NCBI GenBank assembly: GCA_023382535.1
Contig: JAHDWA010000006.1
Span: 124,001-188,000 of the forward strand
Length of the DNA stretch: 64,000 nt
Origin: Anaerolineae bacterium
Lineage (GTDB): Bacteria > Chloroflexota > Anaerolineae > 4572-78 > J111
Reading direction: 5' to 3'
Of the stretch, positions 54,304-61,863 are shown piece by piece. Numbering within the stretch: the first letter of the stretch is position 1; each line of letters begins with the position of its first letter. The notes under the pieces were generated by a model. The model was not told where the DNA came from. It searched no databases and saw only the letters and a list, made by a program, of their open reading frames with translations. The position numbers and the translations under genes are program-made.

Positions 54304-55254
54304 TTATAGGCCAGGCTCCGCAATTTTGGCTAGCTTCTCTGAGGTTTCCCGCCAGGTAATTTTTGACAACCCCAACTTTTTGCGTAAGTGATCGTGGTCC
54401 ATCCCATCTCGATAATCGCGCAGCGCCGAAGTCCAGCGCAGCATTTCAAACGAGACCTGGTCCGGCAAACCGGCTAACTCAGAAACATCGGCCAGCACAT
54501 ACTCCAGGTTGCGTGGTGTGCATTCAAACAGGTACTCTTTGGGCTGGTACTTTTCGACATAGCGGTCGAGCACCGGCAGCAATTCGTGGGCAAAGGCCAG
54601 CTTGCGCTCCTTGTGCTGCATGCGGGGATTCGTGTAACGAATCAACACGGCCGGTTCCTTGCCAGAGCGGTCAATGTCGCGCAGAGCAATCCCGACACAT
54701 TCAGCCTTTTTCATCCCTGTTTGCAGGACCAGGTGGGCCAGCAGGTAGGGGCGGGGGTCAGACCTGTCGCCGTTCAGCTTGGCTTCGGCGGCATTAAGAA
54801 ATTTCTCCAATTGCTCGTCATTCAAGTAGAGGGGCAGGGGCGCTTTGGCCCGGGCATGGATAATGGGCGCGGCCGGGTCGCGCGGCAAAATCTTAGTGCC
54901 GGTCAGCCAGCCGAAGAAGCTCTTGAGGGTCGTCACCCGGCGGGCGTAAGATTTGGGGCTGCATGGCACACCGCGATAGTAGAGCAGCCAGGTCAAAAAA
55001 TCGTTGAGTTCTTTGGTGCCCACCTTGCCTATGGCCATACTACTGCCAAAATATTTTTGCAGCAGCCGCAGATCGCCGCCAAAAGCTTTGATGGTGTGTT
55101 CTGAAAAACCCTGCCGGACCATGTGATCGTGATAAGCGCTGGCGGCCATCGCCAGGGATGAATTTATGGTGATGGTTTTAATCTGGGTGATCGGCGGGCC
55201 GTATTGACCCTTGACCCCGCGCTGGGGAAAGAGGGGCATTTGATTCTCGGTCAT
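54304..55254 (-). CDS. Tyrosine-recombinase-fold protein lacking most catalytic residues
   Basis: 316 residues from ATG 55254, with GGGAGGTGA just upstream; the TTG at 55272 would overlap that site. An N-terminal SAM-like DNA-binding domain (YHDHMVRQGFSEHTIKAF, then LKSFFGWL) and a C-terminal domain aligned to XerC/D. The first catalytic Arg is Lys (TGMKKAEC), the Lys in HKERK is kept, the first His is Glu (FEMLRW) while its Arg is kept, the second His is Leu (LGLSK) and the Tyr is Ser or Thr (RETSEKL). It should bind DNA but not recombine it. Confidence 0.8.
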   Translation of the reverse strand: MTENQMPLFPQRGVKGQYGPPITQIKTITINSSLAMAASAYHDHMVRQGFSEHTIKAFGGDLRLLQKYFGSSMAIGKVGTKELNDFLTWLLYYRGVPCSPKSYARRVTTLKSFFGWLTGTKILPRDPAAPIIHARAKAPLPLYLNDEQLEKFLNAAEAKLNGDRSDPRPYLLAHLVLQTGMKKAECVGIALRDIDRSGKEPAVLIRYTNPRMQHKERKLAFAHELLPVLDRYVEKYQPKEYLFECTPRNLEYVLADVSELAGLPDQVSFEMLRWTSALRDYRDGMDHDHLRKKLGLSKITWRETSEKLAKIAEPGL

Positions 55255-55344
55255 CATTTCACCTCCCAACAAGACCTAACTCGCACAAATGAGCGATTGA
55301 CATAATTTTACCGCGCTTTGCGAGGGATGTCAAGTAATATACGA

Positions 55345-55435
55345 AATATCAGAAGTGGAGGGTTGGAAGGCTTGAAGATTGGAAGAAAAGTGATTGTCTG
55401 ACCTCCTAACCCTCCAGATTCTATTGCTTCTCTAA
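55345..55435. repeat. Polypurine/polypyrimidine hairpin repeat (copy 3)
   Basis: GTGGAGGGTTGGAAGG, GATTGGAAG then ACCTCCTAACCCTCCAG form an imperfect palindrome just upstream of the ssrA promoter. Confidence 0.5.
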
Positions 55436-55452
55436 CAATTCCGTGCTATAAT
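55424..55452 (+). promoter_or_regulatory. Promoter of ssrA
   Basis: TTGCTT (55424-55429), 17-bp spacer, perfect TATAAT (55447-55452); the tmRNA 5' end follows 11 bases later. Confidence 0.75.
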
Positions 55453-55462
55453 TTTATCACTT

Positions 55463-55863
55463 GGGGATGAAACGGTTTCGACAGGGAAGTGGAGGGTTAC
55501 AGACGGCGAGCCGAGCTGTTCCAACTCGTTAAACTGGGCAAAACAATAATTGCCGAAAAAGTACCGGCTAACGTTAATTCCTTCTACCAACTGCCCGTAG
55601 CGGCTTAAGTATAAGGAAATAACACTGACCTTCTAAGCTAAGGTCACGCTCGCGCTTCGCCTTCCCCCGAAAGGTGGGGCCGGGTGTCAACTAAGTCGGG
55701 GCGCTCCGGGGCGATGTTGCTAAACCTCGGCTAAGAGCAGCAACTGGTTTGGGTGAACCTGGACGGCAAGCGAACCCCAAACGACAATTCGAGGGCCGTC
55801 TACGCTCGTAGATGTTTGTAGCTAGCTTTCATGGACGCGGGTTCGACTCCCGCCATCTCCACC
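55463..55863 (+). ncRNA. ssrA: tmRNA (transfer-messenger RNA)
   Basis: The 5' GGGGATG pairs with CATCTCC at the 3' end as a tRNA-like acceptor stem (one G-U pair), and the 3' T-arm reads GGGTTCGACTCCC. The discriminator A and CC are encoded; the final A is not. The tag frame from GCT 55567 to the stop 55606-55608 encodes ANVNSFYQLPVAA, ending in the usual hydrophobic A-A. The resume codon is preceded by the conserved U-A at -5/-4. A pseudoknot-rich region follows. The RNA rescues stalled ribosomes together with SmpB, which is not in the window. Confidence 0.95.
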
Positions 55864-55872
55864 TTAACAGCG

Positions 55873-55910
55873 AGTAGGTCAAGCTTAAGCTTGACCTACT
55901 TCTTGTTTTA
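55873..55910. terminator. Perfect 28-bp palindrome, terminator of ssrA
   Basis: AGTAGGTCAAGCTT and its exact inverse (55873-55900), followed by TTCTTGTTTT. It is also the downstream side of the convergent amine oxidase gene. It shares GTAGGTCAA/TTGACCTAC with the repeat at 57374-57422. Confidence 0.82.
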
Positions 55911-57326
55911 AAGGCTGGCGATTTCCGCCGCCGCCCGCCGGCCCGACAGCAGCGCCCCATGCACCGTCGCCGGATAATCGGCCGAAGTCGCCTCCCCGGC
56001 GAAAAAAAGGCGATCTGCCACCGGCCTGGCCAGGGTTTCCCGGTCGTCTTGAGTCGCGCCGGGGGGGAGGTAGGAGTAGGAACCCCAGGCCAGGGGATCG
56101 CTGGCCCAGCGGGTAATGAGCCAGGTTTCCGGGTCGGGAATACCGGCTCCGTAGATCGTCCGAAGCGTTTTCATGGTCGCACCAACCAACTCGCGGTCAC
56201 TCAGCTTTTCAATTTGCCGGCCATACTGTCCCGCATTGAAACCCAGCAGAATAGGCTGGCCGGTATACCGGTAAATGTTGAGCCATTCGGCCCACTCGCC
56301 CTTGCGCTCGGCGATGTAGCCCAGCAGTTCGTGCGCTTCGTCCCAAAAAACCTCAGGAAAACGCAGGTAGGCTTTGTTGAGCAGGCCCATTTTCAACTGC
56401 CGAATGGCTGACCTTTTCCAGCCAGGTAAAGCTGGGATAAACAGCACCGTTCCTTTTTTCAGCACCCCCAACGGCAGGGTAATGGCAGCTCGTTCAGCCT
56501 CAAAAGTATCGCGATCCGTGGTGATTTTTACCCCGCTGCGGCCGTATTCCACTTTTTGAACGACGTGATCTAGCCGGATATCCAACCCTTGAGCGATGCC
56601 CTGCAAAATCTGATCATAGCCGCCCGGAAAGATAACATCGCCTCCGCCTAAATCTTTGCCCTCGTTCCAGTACCACAGGGACAATTCGGCTGCGTCGGCG
56701 GCGAACTCGTGCTCAATTGTGGTATTGAGGGCGTAGTCAAGTTGCAACCGTTCCCGGCGGGATAAATCTTGACCTTTCAATACGTGGTCAAGCCCACTTT
56801 GTAAAGAAATATCCCGGTCCAGTTGCTCACCCCACTCGGCTGCTTTATCCAGCCAATGCTCCAGCCGGTTATCGAGTTTGTCGCGGGCGGCCTCACTCAG
56901 AGGATTGCCCTGCAGGTCGTAGGTCAGCAGCGAGTCGTAATCGGTGGGCAGGGTTTTCACCTTAAATTCTTGGGCTAATTCGGTCAGCGGATTGCCGCTG
57001 ACCCCATGAATCCAGCTCGCGCCCATGTCGAGCGCCGCTGCGGGCCAGGAGCGGTCTGTCCAGACCCGCCCGCCGAGACGGCTGCGAGCTTCGAGGACGA
57101 TGACCTTGTGACCGCCATCCTGTAGAGCACGCGCTGCGCCCAACCCCGCCGCGCCGGCTCCGACAATCAGAATTTGGGTTTTGGCGGCCAGACCAGCTCC
57201 TGAGCCTGTTGATTCATGGGCGCGTACCCCGGCGCTCTCACTCAGACCGCAGCTCCAGAGCAAGGCATACAACGAGGCCAGCGAGGAAATTTTGAGAAAA
57301 CGACGCCGGTTGGTTTTGGGAAACAT
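55908..57326 (-). CDS. Tat-exported FAD amine oxidase
   Basis: 472 residues from ATG 57326 (GGAGAA upstream). The N-terminus has a twin-arginine signal (TNRRRFLKISS then a hydrophobic stretch, with a cysteine in LWSCGL that may be a lipobox). FAD-binding ILIVGAGAAGLGAARAL and the GG-doublet EARSRLGGRVW follow, and the C-terminus has FFAGEATSADYPATVHGALLSG, typical of polyamine/monoamine oxidases. The protein folds with FAD in the cytoplasm and is then exported. Substrate could be an amine or polyamine. It is flanked on both sides by related palindromes. Confidence 0.9.
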   Translation of the reverse strand: MFPKTNRRRFLKISSLASLYALLWSCGLSESAGVRAHESTGSGAGLAAKTQILIVGAGAAGLGAARALQDGGHKVIVLEARSRLGGRVWTDRSWPAAALDMGASWIHGVSGNPLTELAQEFKVKTLPTDYDSLLTYDLQGNPLSEAARDKLDNRLEHWLDKAAEWGEQLDRDISLQSGLDHVLKGQDLSRRERLQLDYALNTTIEHEFAADAAELSLWYWNEGKDLGGGDVIFPGGYDQILQGIAQGLDIRLDHVVQKVEYGRSGVKITTDRDTFEAERAAITLPLGVLKKGTVLFIPALPGWKRSAIRQLKMGLLNKAYLRFPEVFWDEAHELLGYIAERKGEWAEWLNIYRYTGQPILLGFNAGQYGRQIEKLSDRELVGATMKTLRTIYGAGIPDPETWLITRWASDPLAWGSYSYLPPGATQDDRETLARPVADRLFFAGEATSADYPATVHGALLSGRRAAAEIASL

Positions 57327-57373
57327 GGTTATTCTCCGTAGGGTATTCTCCTTACCTGGGGACATCCAAATTT

Positions 57374-57422
57374 GTAGCACAAACTGTTAGTTTGTGCCGG
57401 TCAAACTAACAGTTTGACCTAC
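57374..57422. repeat. Long inverted repeat upstream of the amine oxidase gene
   Basis: GTAG-CA-CAAACTGTTAGTTTG (57374-57394) is the inverse of CAAACTAACAGTTTG-AC-CTAC (57402-57422), each arm itself being nearly palindromic. It is related by its GTAGGTCAA words to the ssrA terminator palindrome. Confidence 0.75.
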
Positions 57423-57780
57423 ATGATAGGTTAAAAATTGGATTTGCTGAGTATAAAACCGCCCCCTCTTTGAGTCAACCAGCCCATTCCTACCTTCCCA
57501 CTCTTCGAGCCAAAGGCCCCCTATGGGCGACCTTCCAATCCTCCAATTCTTCCTTCCTTTCCTTTCTATTCTCTTGCACACGCTTGTGAATATTGCCGGC
57601 GTAGGGTAGAATCAAGCCTGACGTGAGGAGGCGAGGACATGAGAAGCGAAGATTGAAGATGGTAGATGGAAGATAGTAAACGGAAGATAGTAATGAGGAC
57701 TATCTTCTATCCTCTACTTTCCATCCTCTATTCTCTATTCTTCGCCTCCTCGCCTCATTCCATCTTCTCGGAGGCAGCCG
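57423..57780. repeat. Intergenic region with polypurine/polypyrimidine repeats (copies 4 and 5)
   Basis: CCTTCCCACTCTTCG and CCTTCCAATCCTCCAATTCTTCC occur at 57495-57560. A larger element at 57624-57757 has a left purine arm (GAGGAGGCGAGG, GAAGATGGTAGATGGAAG) and a right pyrimidine arm (CTATCTTCTATCCTC, CTTCGCCTCCTCGCCTC) that can form a long imperfect hairpin. No gene is visible. Confidence 0.6.
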
Positions 57781-58965
57781 GTGGCAGAACAAGTCAAAAG
57801 GGTCAATTTAATTATTTTGGACAGTGTTGGCGTAGGAGACGCGCCTGATGCGGCGGCTTATGGCGATGAGGGCAGCAATACCCTGGGTAACATTGCTCGC
57901 GCGGTCGGCGGGCTGAATTTGCCTAACCTGGGGGCATTGGGCCTGGGCAACCTGGCCGACATTCAGGGCGTCCCGCCCGTAGACCATGCGCGGGGGGCAT
58001 TTGGCCGCCTGACTGAGGTCAGCGCCGGCAAGGACACGACCACCGGTCATTGGGAACTGGCCGGCGTGCCGCTCGATAAGCCGTTCCCCCTTTACCCCAA
58101 CGGTTTTCCCGCCGAGTTGATGGCCGAGTTTGAGGCCCGGATTGGCCGGGGCTGGCTGGGCAATTATCCCGCCTCGGGCACCGAAATTATCAAAGAGTTG
58201 GGCGCGGAGCACGTTGCCACCGGGAAGGTCATTGTCTACACCTCTGGCGACAGCGTCTTTCAAATTGCTGCCCACGAAGAGATTATCCCCCTGGCGGAAC
58301 TTTACCGCATCTGCCAGATTGCCCGTGACATGCTCAGCGGCGAGCACGCCGTTGGCCGGGTGATTGCCCGTCCGTTTGTCGGCCAGCCCGGCAGTTTCAA
58401 GCGGACGGAGAATCGCAAGGATTTCAGCCTGCCCCCGCCCCGTGACACAATCCTGGATGTGGTTAAAGCCGCCGGCAAAGAAGTGATGGGCGTCGGCAAA
58501 ATTGAGGATATATTTGCTCAGCGCGGCCTGACCCAGAGCAATCATACCGGCAACAACATGGCCGGAGTAGACGCGATTATGGCCTTCTGCCAGTTGAGCA
58601 ACGAGGGCCTGATCATTGCCAACCTGGTTGATTTTGACGCACTCTACGGCCACCGCAATGATCCGCGCGGCTATGCCGACACGTTAGAGGCGTTTGATAA
58701 AAAAGTGCCGTTGATCAAGATTGCTATGTGCGGCCATGACGTGACAATGATTACGGCCGATCACGGCAACGATCCAACAACTCCCAGCACCGATCACTCC
58801 CGCGAGCGCGTGCCGCTGCTGGTATTTGGAGCGCATGTCAAACCCAATGTCAACCTGGGCGCCCGCGCCACCTTTGCTGATGTGGCCGCCACTATCGCCG
58901 ATTTGCTCGATCTGAGCTGGTCCGGCCCAGGCGAGAGCTTTGCCGGAGAGATTGTCAGCTCATGA
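57781..58965 (+). CDS. deoB: Phosphopentomutase
   Basis: 394 residues starting at GTG 57781 with GGAGG seven bases upstream. Alkaline-phosphatase-superfamily metal motifs: [14 protein letters not shown], the phospho-acceptor region [13 protein letters not shown], and [17 protein letters not shown]. It interconverts ribose or deoxyribose 1- and 5-phosphates in nucleoside salvage. Stop overlaps the DUF456 gene start (ATGA). No other nucleoside genes are next to it. Confidence 0.95.
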   Translation: MAEQVKRVNLIILDSVGVGDAPDAAAYGDEGSNTLGNIARAVGGLNLPNLGALGLGNLADIQGVPPVDHARGAFGRLTEVSAGKDTTTGHWELAGVPLDKPFPLYPNGFPAELMAEFEARIGRGWLGNYPASGTEIIKELGAEHVATGKVIVYTSGDSVFQIAAHEEIIPLAELYRICQIARDMLSGEHAVGRVIARPFVGQPGSFKRTENRKDFSLPPPRDTILDVVKAAGKEVMGVGKIEDIFAQRGLTQSNHTGNNMAGVDAIMAFCQLSNEGLIIANLVDFDALYGHRNDPRGYADTLEAFDKKVPLIKIAMCGHDVTMITADHGNDPTTPSTDHSRERVPLLVFGAHVKPNVNLGARATFADVAATIADLLDLSWSGPGESFAGEIVSS

Positions 58966-59498
58966 ATGGCTCAGAACTTTTCTCGCAGAGTTTTATCCTG
59001 TTTATCACCCTGTTTCTGATGTTAGTGGGTTTGCTGGTGAATTTCTTGCCTGTTTTTGTCCCAGGCACCCTCCTGATGTGGGGGGCGGCCCTGTTTTATG
59101 GGCTGGCCCTGGGCTGGGAAAAATTAGGCTGGTGGGCCTTTAGCCTGATCACCTTCTTCATGCTCCTCGGCATGGTCGCCGATGCCGTGGCCGGCCATTT
59201 TGGGGCCAAGATGGGCGGCGCTTCGTGGTTGGCGGTGTTGACCGGGGCAGTTTTGGGCCTGGTTTTGGGCGTGGTCGGCAGCATCATCGGCACGCCGCTG
59301 GTGGGCTGCCTGGCGGGTTTGGCAGGGGCGCTTGGCGGGGTGTTGTGGATCGAGTGGCGGCGCAACAAGGATTGGGACGCGGCCATGAAAGCGACCAAAG
59401 GCTATCTCGCCGGGTCCGCTGCCGGCCTGCTGGCTAAATTTACCTCAGGCATTTTTATGTTCGGCGTTTTTCTGGCCAGGGTCTATTTGTGGCCGTAA
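58962..59498 (+). CDS. DUF456 membrane protein
   Basis: 178 residues, about five membrane helices with many glycines ([45 protein letters not shown]), matching DUF456. Starts at ATG within the deoB stop, so translation is coupled. Function is unknown. Confidence 0.85.
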   Translation: MNGSELFSQSFILFITLFLMLVGLLVNFLPVFVPGTLLMWGAALFYGLALGWEKLGWWAFSLITFFMLLGMVADAVAGHFGAKMGGASWLAVLTGAVLGLVLGVVGSIIGTPLVGCLAGLAGALGGVLWIEWRRNKDWDAAMKATKGYLAGSAAGLLAKFTSGIFMFGVFLARVYLWP

Positions 59499-59499
59499 A

Positions 59500-59567
59500 A
59501 AGTAGTCAGTAATCAGTCATCAGTAACCAGTCGTCAGAAATTTCTGGTTACTGACCACTGACCTTTC
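59500..59567. repeat. CAGT-rich hairpin repeat
   Basis: CAGTAACCAG (59521-59530) is the inverse of CTGGTTACTG (59544-59553), flanked by AGTCAGTAATCAGT and CACTGACC. Similar CAGTAATCAGT words occur near 42.50 and 42.67 kb. Confidence 0.55.
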
Positions 59568-59578
59568 AGGTACTTTCT

Positions 59579-60898
59579 ATGTCCCCGCTTCCTCCTTCCC
59601 CCAATAGTCAAACAGGATGGCGCGCGCTGCAGGCCATGATCCGGCAGCGGGGCATGCTAGCAGCCCTGCAGATTTTTCAGCAGGAACTGGGTAATGTCTT
59701 TCGGATCAACCTGCCCGGTTTCAACCCGGTGGTTCTGGTTGGGCCGGAGGCTAACCGCTTTGTGTTGGTGACGCACCGGGACGAACTGCGCTGGCGGGCT
59801 GAGCACGATCCGATCACCCGGCTGCTGCGGGATGGCCTGCTGGTGATTGACGGCGACTGGCACGATGCCGTACGCGGTTATATGAACCCGGCCTTTCACC
59901 GGCGCATGCTGGCCGGCTATGTCGAAGCAATGTGGTATTACACCGATCAGGTCAGTGCAGCCTGGGATGCCTCTCCCCGCGATATGCTGGCCGAAATTCG
60001 GCGGATGACTTTGCTCATCCTGATCCAGACTATGTTCAAGGTAGATTTCAGCCCGGAGATGGGCCGCTTGTGGCCGGAAGTGCTGCGGCTGCTCGCTTAC
60101 ATCTCGCCGGGGCTGTGGCTTCTCTGGCGGGATGTCCCCCGGCCCGGCTATGCCCGCGCCCGGCAGGAAGTTGATCACTACCTGTACCGGCTGATCCAGG
60201 CCCGCCGTGAGGCTCTGCGAGAGGCAAATGACGAGCCGGACGACCTGCTGGGAGTGCTGCTTACCACCCCGGACATGAGCGATGATCTCATCCGCGACCA
60301 GATGCTGACCATGCTCATTGCCGGGCATGATACCAGCACGGCGCTCCTGGCCTGGGCGTTGTACCTGCTGGGCCGGCACCCGGCCGCTATGGCCCAAGCG
60401 CGGGCCGAAGTTGAGTCAGTTCTCGGCTGTGATACCCCTGCGCTGGAGCACATGCCCCACCTGCGTTATCTGGAGCAAGTCATTAACGAGGCTCTCCGCC
60501 TCTATCCCCCCTTACACATTGGTACGCGCACGGCGGCGGTTGACCTTGAATTTCAAGGCTACTGCATCCCCGCCGGAACCCGTGTACTCTACTCGCCCTA
60601 TCTGACCCACCGCCTGCCGGAATATTGGCCCGACCCGGACCAGTTCGACCCGGAACGCTTCTCCCCGGAGCAGACCCGCACCCGCCCGCCCTACAGCTTT
60701 GTCCCCTTCGGCGGCGGCTCGCGGATTTGCATTGGCGCGGCCTTTGCCCAGGTTGAGGCCAAGGTGGTCCTGGCCCGGCTGCTGCAGCAGTTTGAGCTGG
60801 AGTTGATACAACCGAAGGTGTATTTACATATGGGCGTCACGCTTGAACCCAGGCCGGGGGTAATGATGCGGGCGCAGAGGAAAGCCGATAAAAAGTAA
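59579..60898 (+). CDS. Cytochrome P450
   Basis: 439 residues. I-helix oxygen-binding AGHDTST near residue 251, K-helix E-x2-R in NEALRLYPP, and the heme loop FGGGSRICIG with the axial Cys near residue 384. No membrane anchor, as expected for a bacterial enzyme. It oxidises a hydrophobic substrate using electrons from a ferredoxin or similar; no redox partner lies next to it. Substrate unknown. Confidence 0.93.
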   Translation: MSPLPPSPNSQTGWRALQAMIRQRGMLAALQIFQQELGNVFRINLPGFNPVVLVGPEANRFVLVTHRDELRWRAEHDPITRLLRDGLLVIDGDWHDAVRGYMNPAFHRRMLAGYVEAMWYYTDQVSAAWDASPRDMLAEIRRMTLLILIQTMFKVDFSPEMGRLWPEVLRLLAYISPGLWLLWRDVPRPGYARARQEVDHYLYRLIQARREALREANDEPDDLLGVLLTTPDMSDDLIRDQMLTMLIAGHDTSTALLAWALYLLGRHPAAMAQARAEVESVLGCDTPALEHMPHLRYLEQVINEALRLYPPLHIGTRTAAVDLEFQGYCIPAGTRVLYSPYLTHRLPEYWPDPDQFDPERFSPEQTRTRPPYSFVPFGGGSRICIGAAFAQVEAKVVLARLLQQFELELIQPKVYLHMGVTLEPRPGVMMRAQRKADKK

Positions 60899-60999
60899 AG
60901 GCGGTTGGTAAAGAAGCGGGCGTTTGGAAATTTTTAGACATTGAAAATGGGACAGTCGAGGGTGTATTGTAAGACTGCTTATTCAAATCTCTCATCCCC

Positions 61000-61035
61000 A
61001 GGAGTTTGTTAGTGGAAGCGAAGCCCAACTCATGA
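61000..61035 (+). promoter_or_regulatory. Seven-codon leader frame coupled to ykgJ
   Basis: AGGAG (61000-61004) is well spaced from GTG 61012, which opens an eight-codon frame (MEAKPNS, stop) ending in TGA within ATGA at the ykgJ start. The ykgJ ATG itself has no nearby ribosome site, so translation may depend on this leader. Confidence 0.45.
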
Positions 61036-61298
61036 ACTGCCGCGCTGGCTGTGGAGCCTGCTGCATTGCCCCGTCTATCGCCTCCCCTATTCCAGGAATG
61101 CCGCAAGGCAAACCGGCAGGCGTGCGCTGCGTGCAGCTTACTGAGGATAACCGCTGCCGGCTTTTCGGTCAGCCGGAGCGGCCGGCCGTGTGCGTCCGGC
61201 TGAGACCTGAGGTAGAGATGTGCGGACAAAGCGCCGAGCAAGCTTTAGCCTGGCTTTCGGACCTGGAACGGGCAACCCGCCTGGAGACGGCGACTTAG
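61032..61298 (+). CDS. ykgJ: YkgJ family cysteine cluster protein
   Basis: 88 residues with the family start [13 protein letters not shown], then [20 protein letters not shown] and a final VEMCG. The conserved cysteines probably bind a metal or an Fe-S cluster. Function is not established. The start overlaps the stop of a tiny leader frame. Confidence 0.9.
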   Translation: MNCRAGCGACCIAPSIASPIPGMPQGKPAGVRCVQLTEDNRCRLFGQPERPAVCVRLRPEVEMCGQSAEQALAWLSDLERATRLETAT

Positions 61299-61376
61299 GC
61301 GTCCTCTCTTTTTGCAGTAATTCGGTCGGTGATAGTTTCCCCGTAGAATCAATCATTTTGCCGCATAGGGGAATTG

Positions 61377-61787
61377 TTAATCCCGCCGCAGCAAGCCCCG
61401 CGCCCGGTAAACTGAAGCCGCCTCGCGCACGAAACGGGCATTTTCCGGGGCCTGGTACTCCTTTTCCAGGGTATCGGCCAGGGCCAGCAGTTCCGCGAGG
61501 GTGGCGCGGCCGGGGCGCAGGATTTCGTACATGCGTAAGAGGTCGGCGTTGGGAACGGCGGTTAATTCGGCGGCGCGGAGGAGATTGGCGGCCAGTTGTT
61601 CATAGCCGGCCTGGCGGGCAATCTCGGCCTGGGCGCGCAGAGTTTCGGCGCTGATCTGCAAATCGGCCGCCGACAGGTTGCCCGCCGCCGCCTCGTCCAG
61701 GGTGATTTCGGCCAGCGGTTTGCCGTTAGCCGTCGCCAGAGACTCGGCGTGGGTTATGAGGGGATAATCGGGAATAAATTGGCTCAT
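61377..61787 (-). CDS. Diol/glycerol dehydratase small subunit (PduE-like)
   Basis: 136 residues, close to the family length. DYPLITHAESL, GKPLAEITLDEAAAG, ISAETLRAQAEIARQAGYEQLAANLLRAAELTAVP, LRPGRATLAELLALAD and FVREAASVYRARGLL (each seen in pieces) match PduE. It lies downstream of the fused large-medium subunit gene on the same strand, so the three functional parts are encoded together. The subunit completes the B12-dependent dehydratase. Confidence 0.92.
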   Translation of the reverse strand: MSQFIPDYPLITHAESLATANGKPLAEITLDEAAAGNLSAADLQISAETLRAQAEIARQAGYEQLAANLLRAAELTAVPNADLLRMYEILRPGRATLAELLALADTLEKEYQAPENARFVREAASVYRARGLLRRD

Positions 61788-61863
61788 CTAAACCTCAATG
61801 CGTCTTGCCTGAATCAACGGAATACGCAACACGCAATACGTTTCACACATCACACATCACATT
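61788..61863. repeat. Short direct repeats between the dehydratase genes
   Basis: ACGCAACACGCAATACG and CACACATCACACATCAC are simple imperfect repeats in the 76-bp gap. Composition differs from the coding sequence on both sides. Confidence 0.45.

Noticed and set aside
54304..55254. Active phage integrase using ssrA as attachment site
   Set aside because: Most catalytic residues are replaced, no phage genes follow and no duplicated ssrA 3' end was seen.
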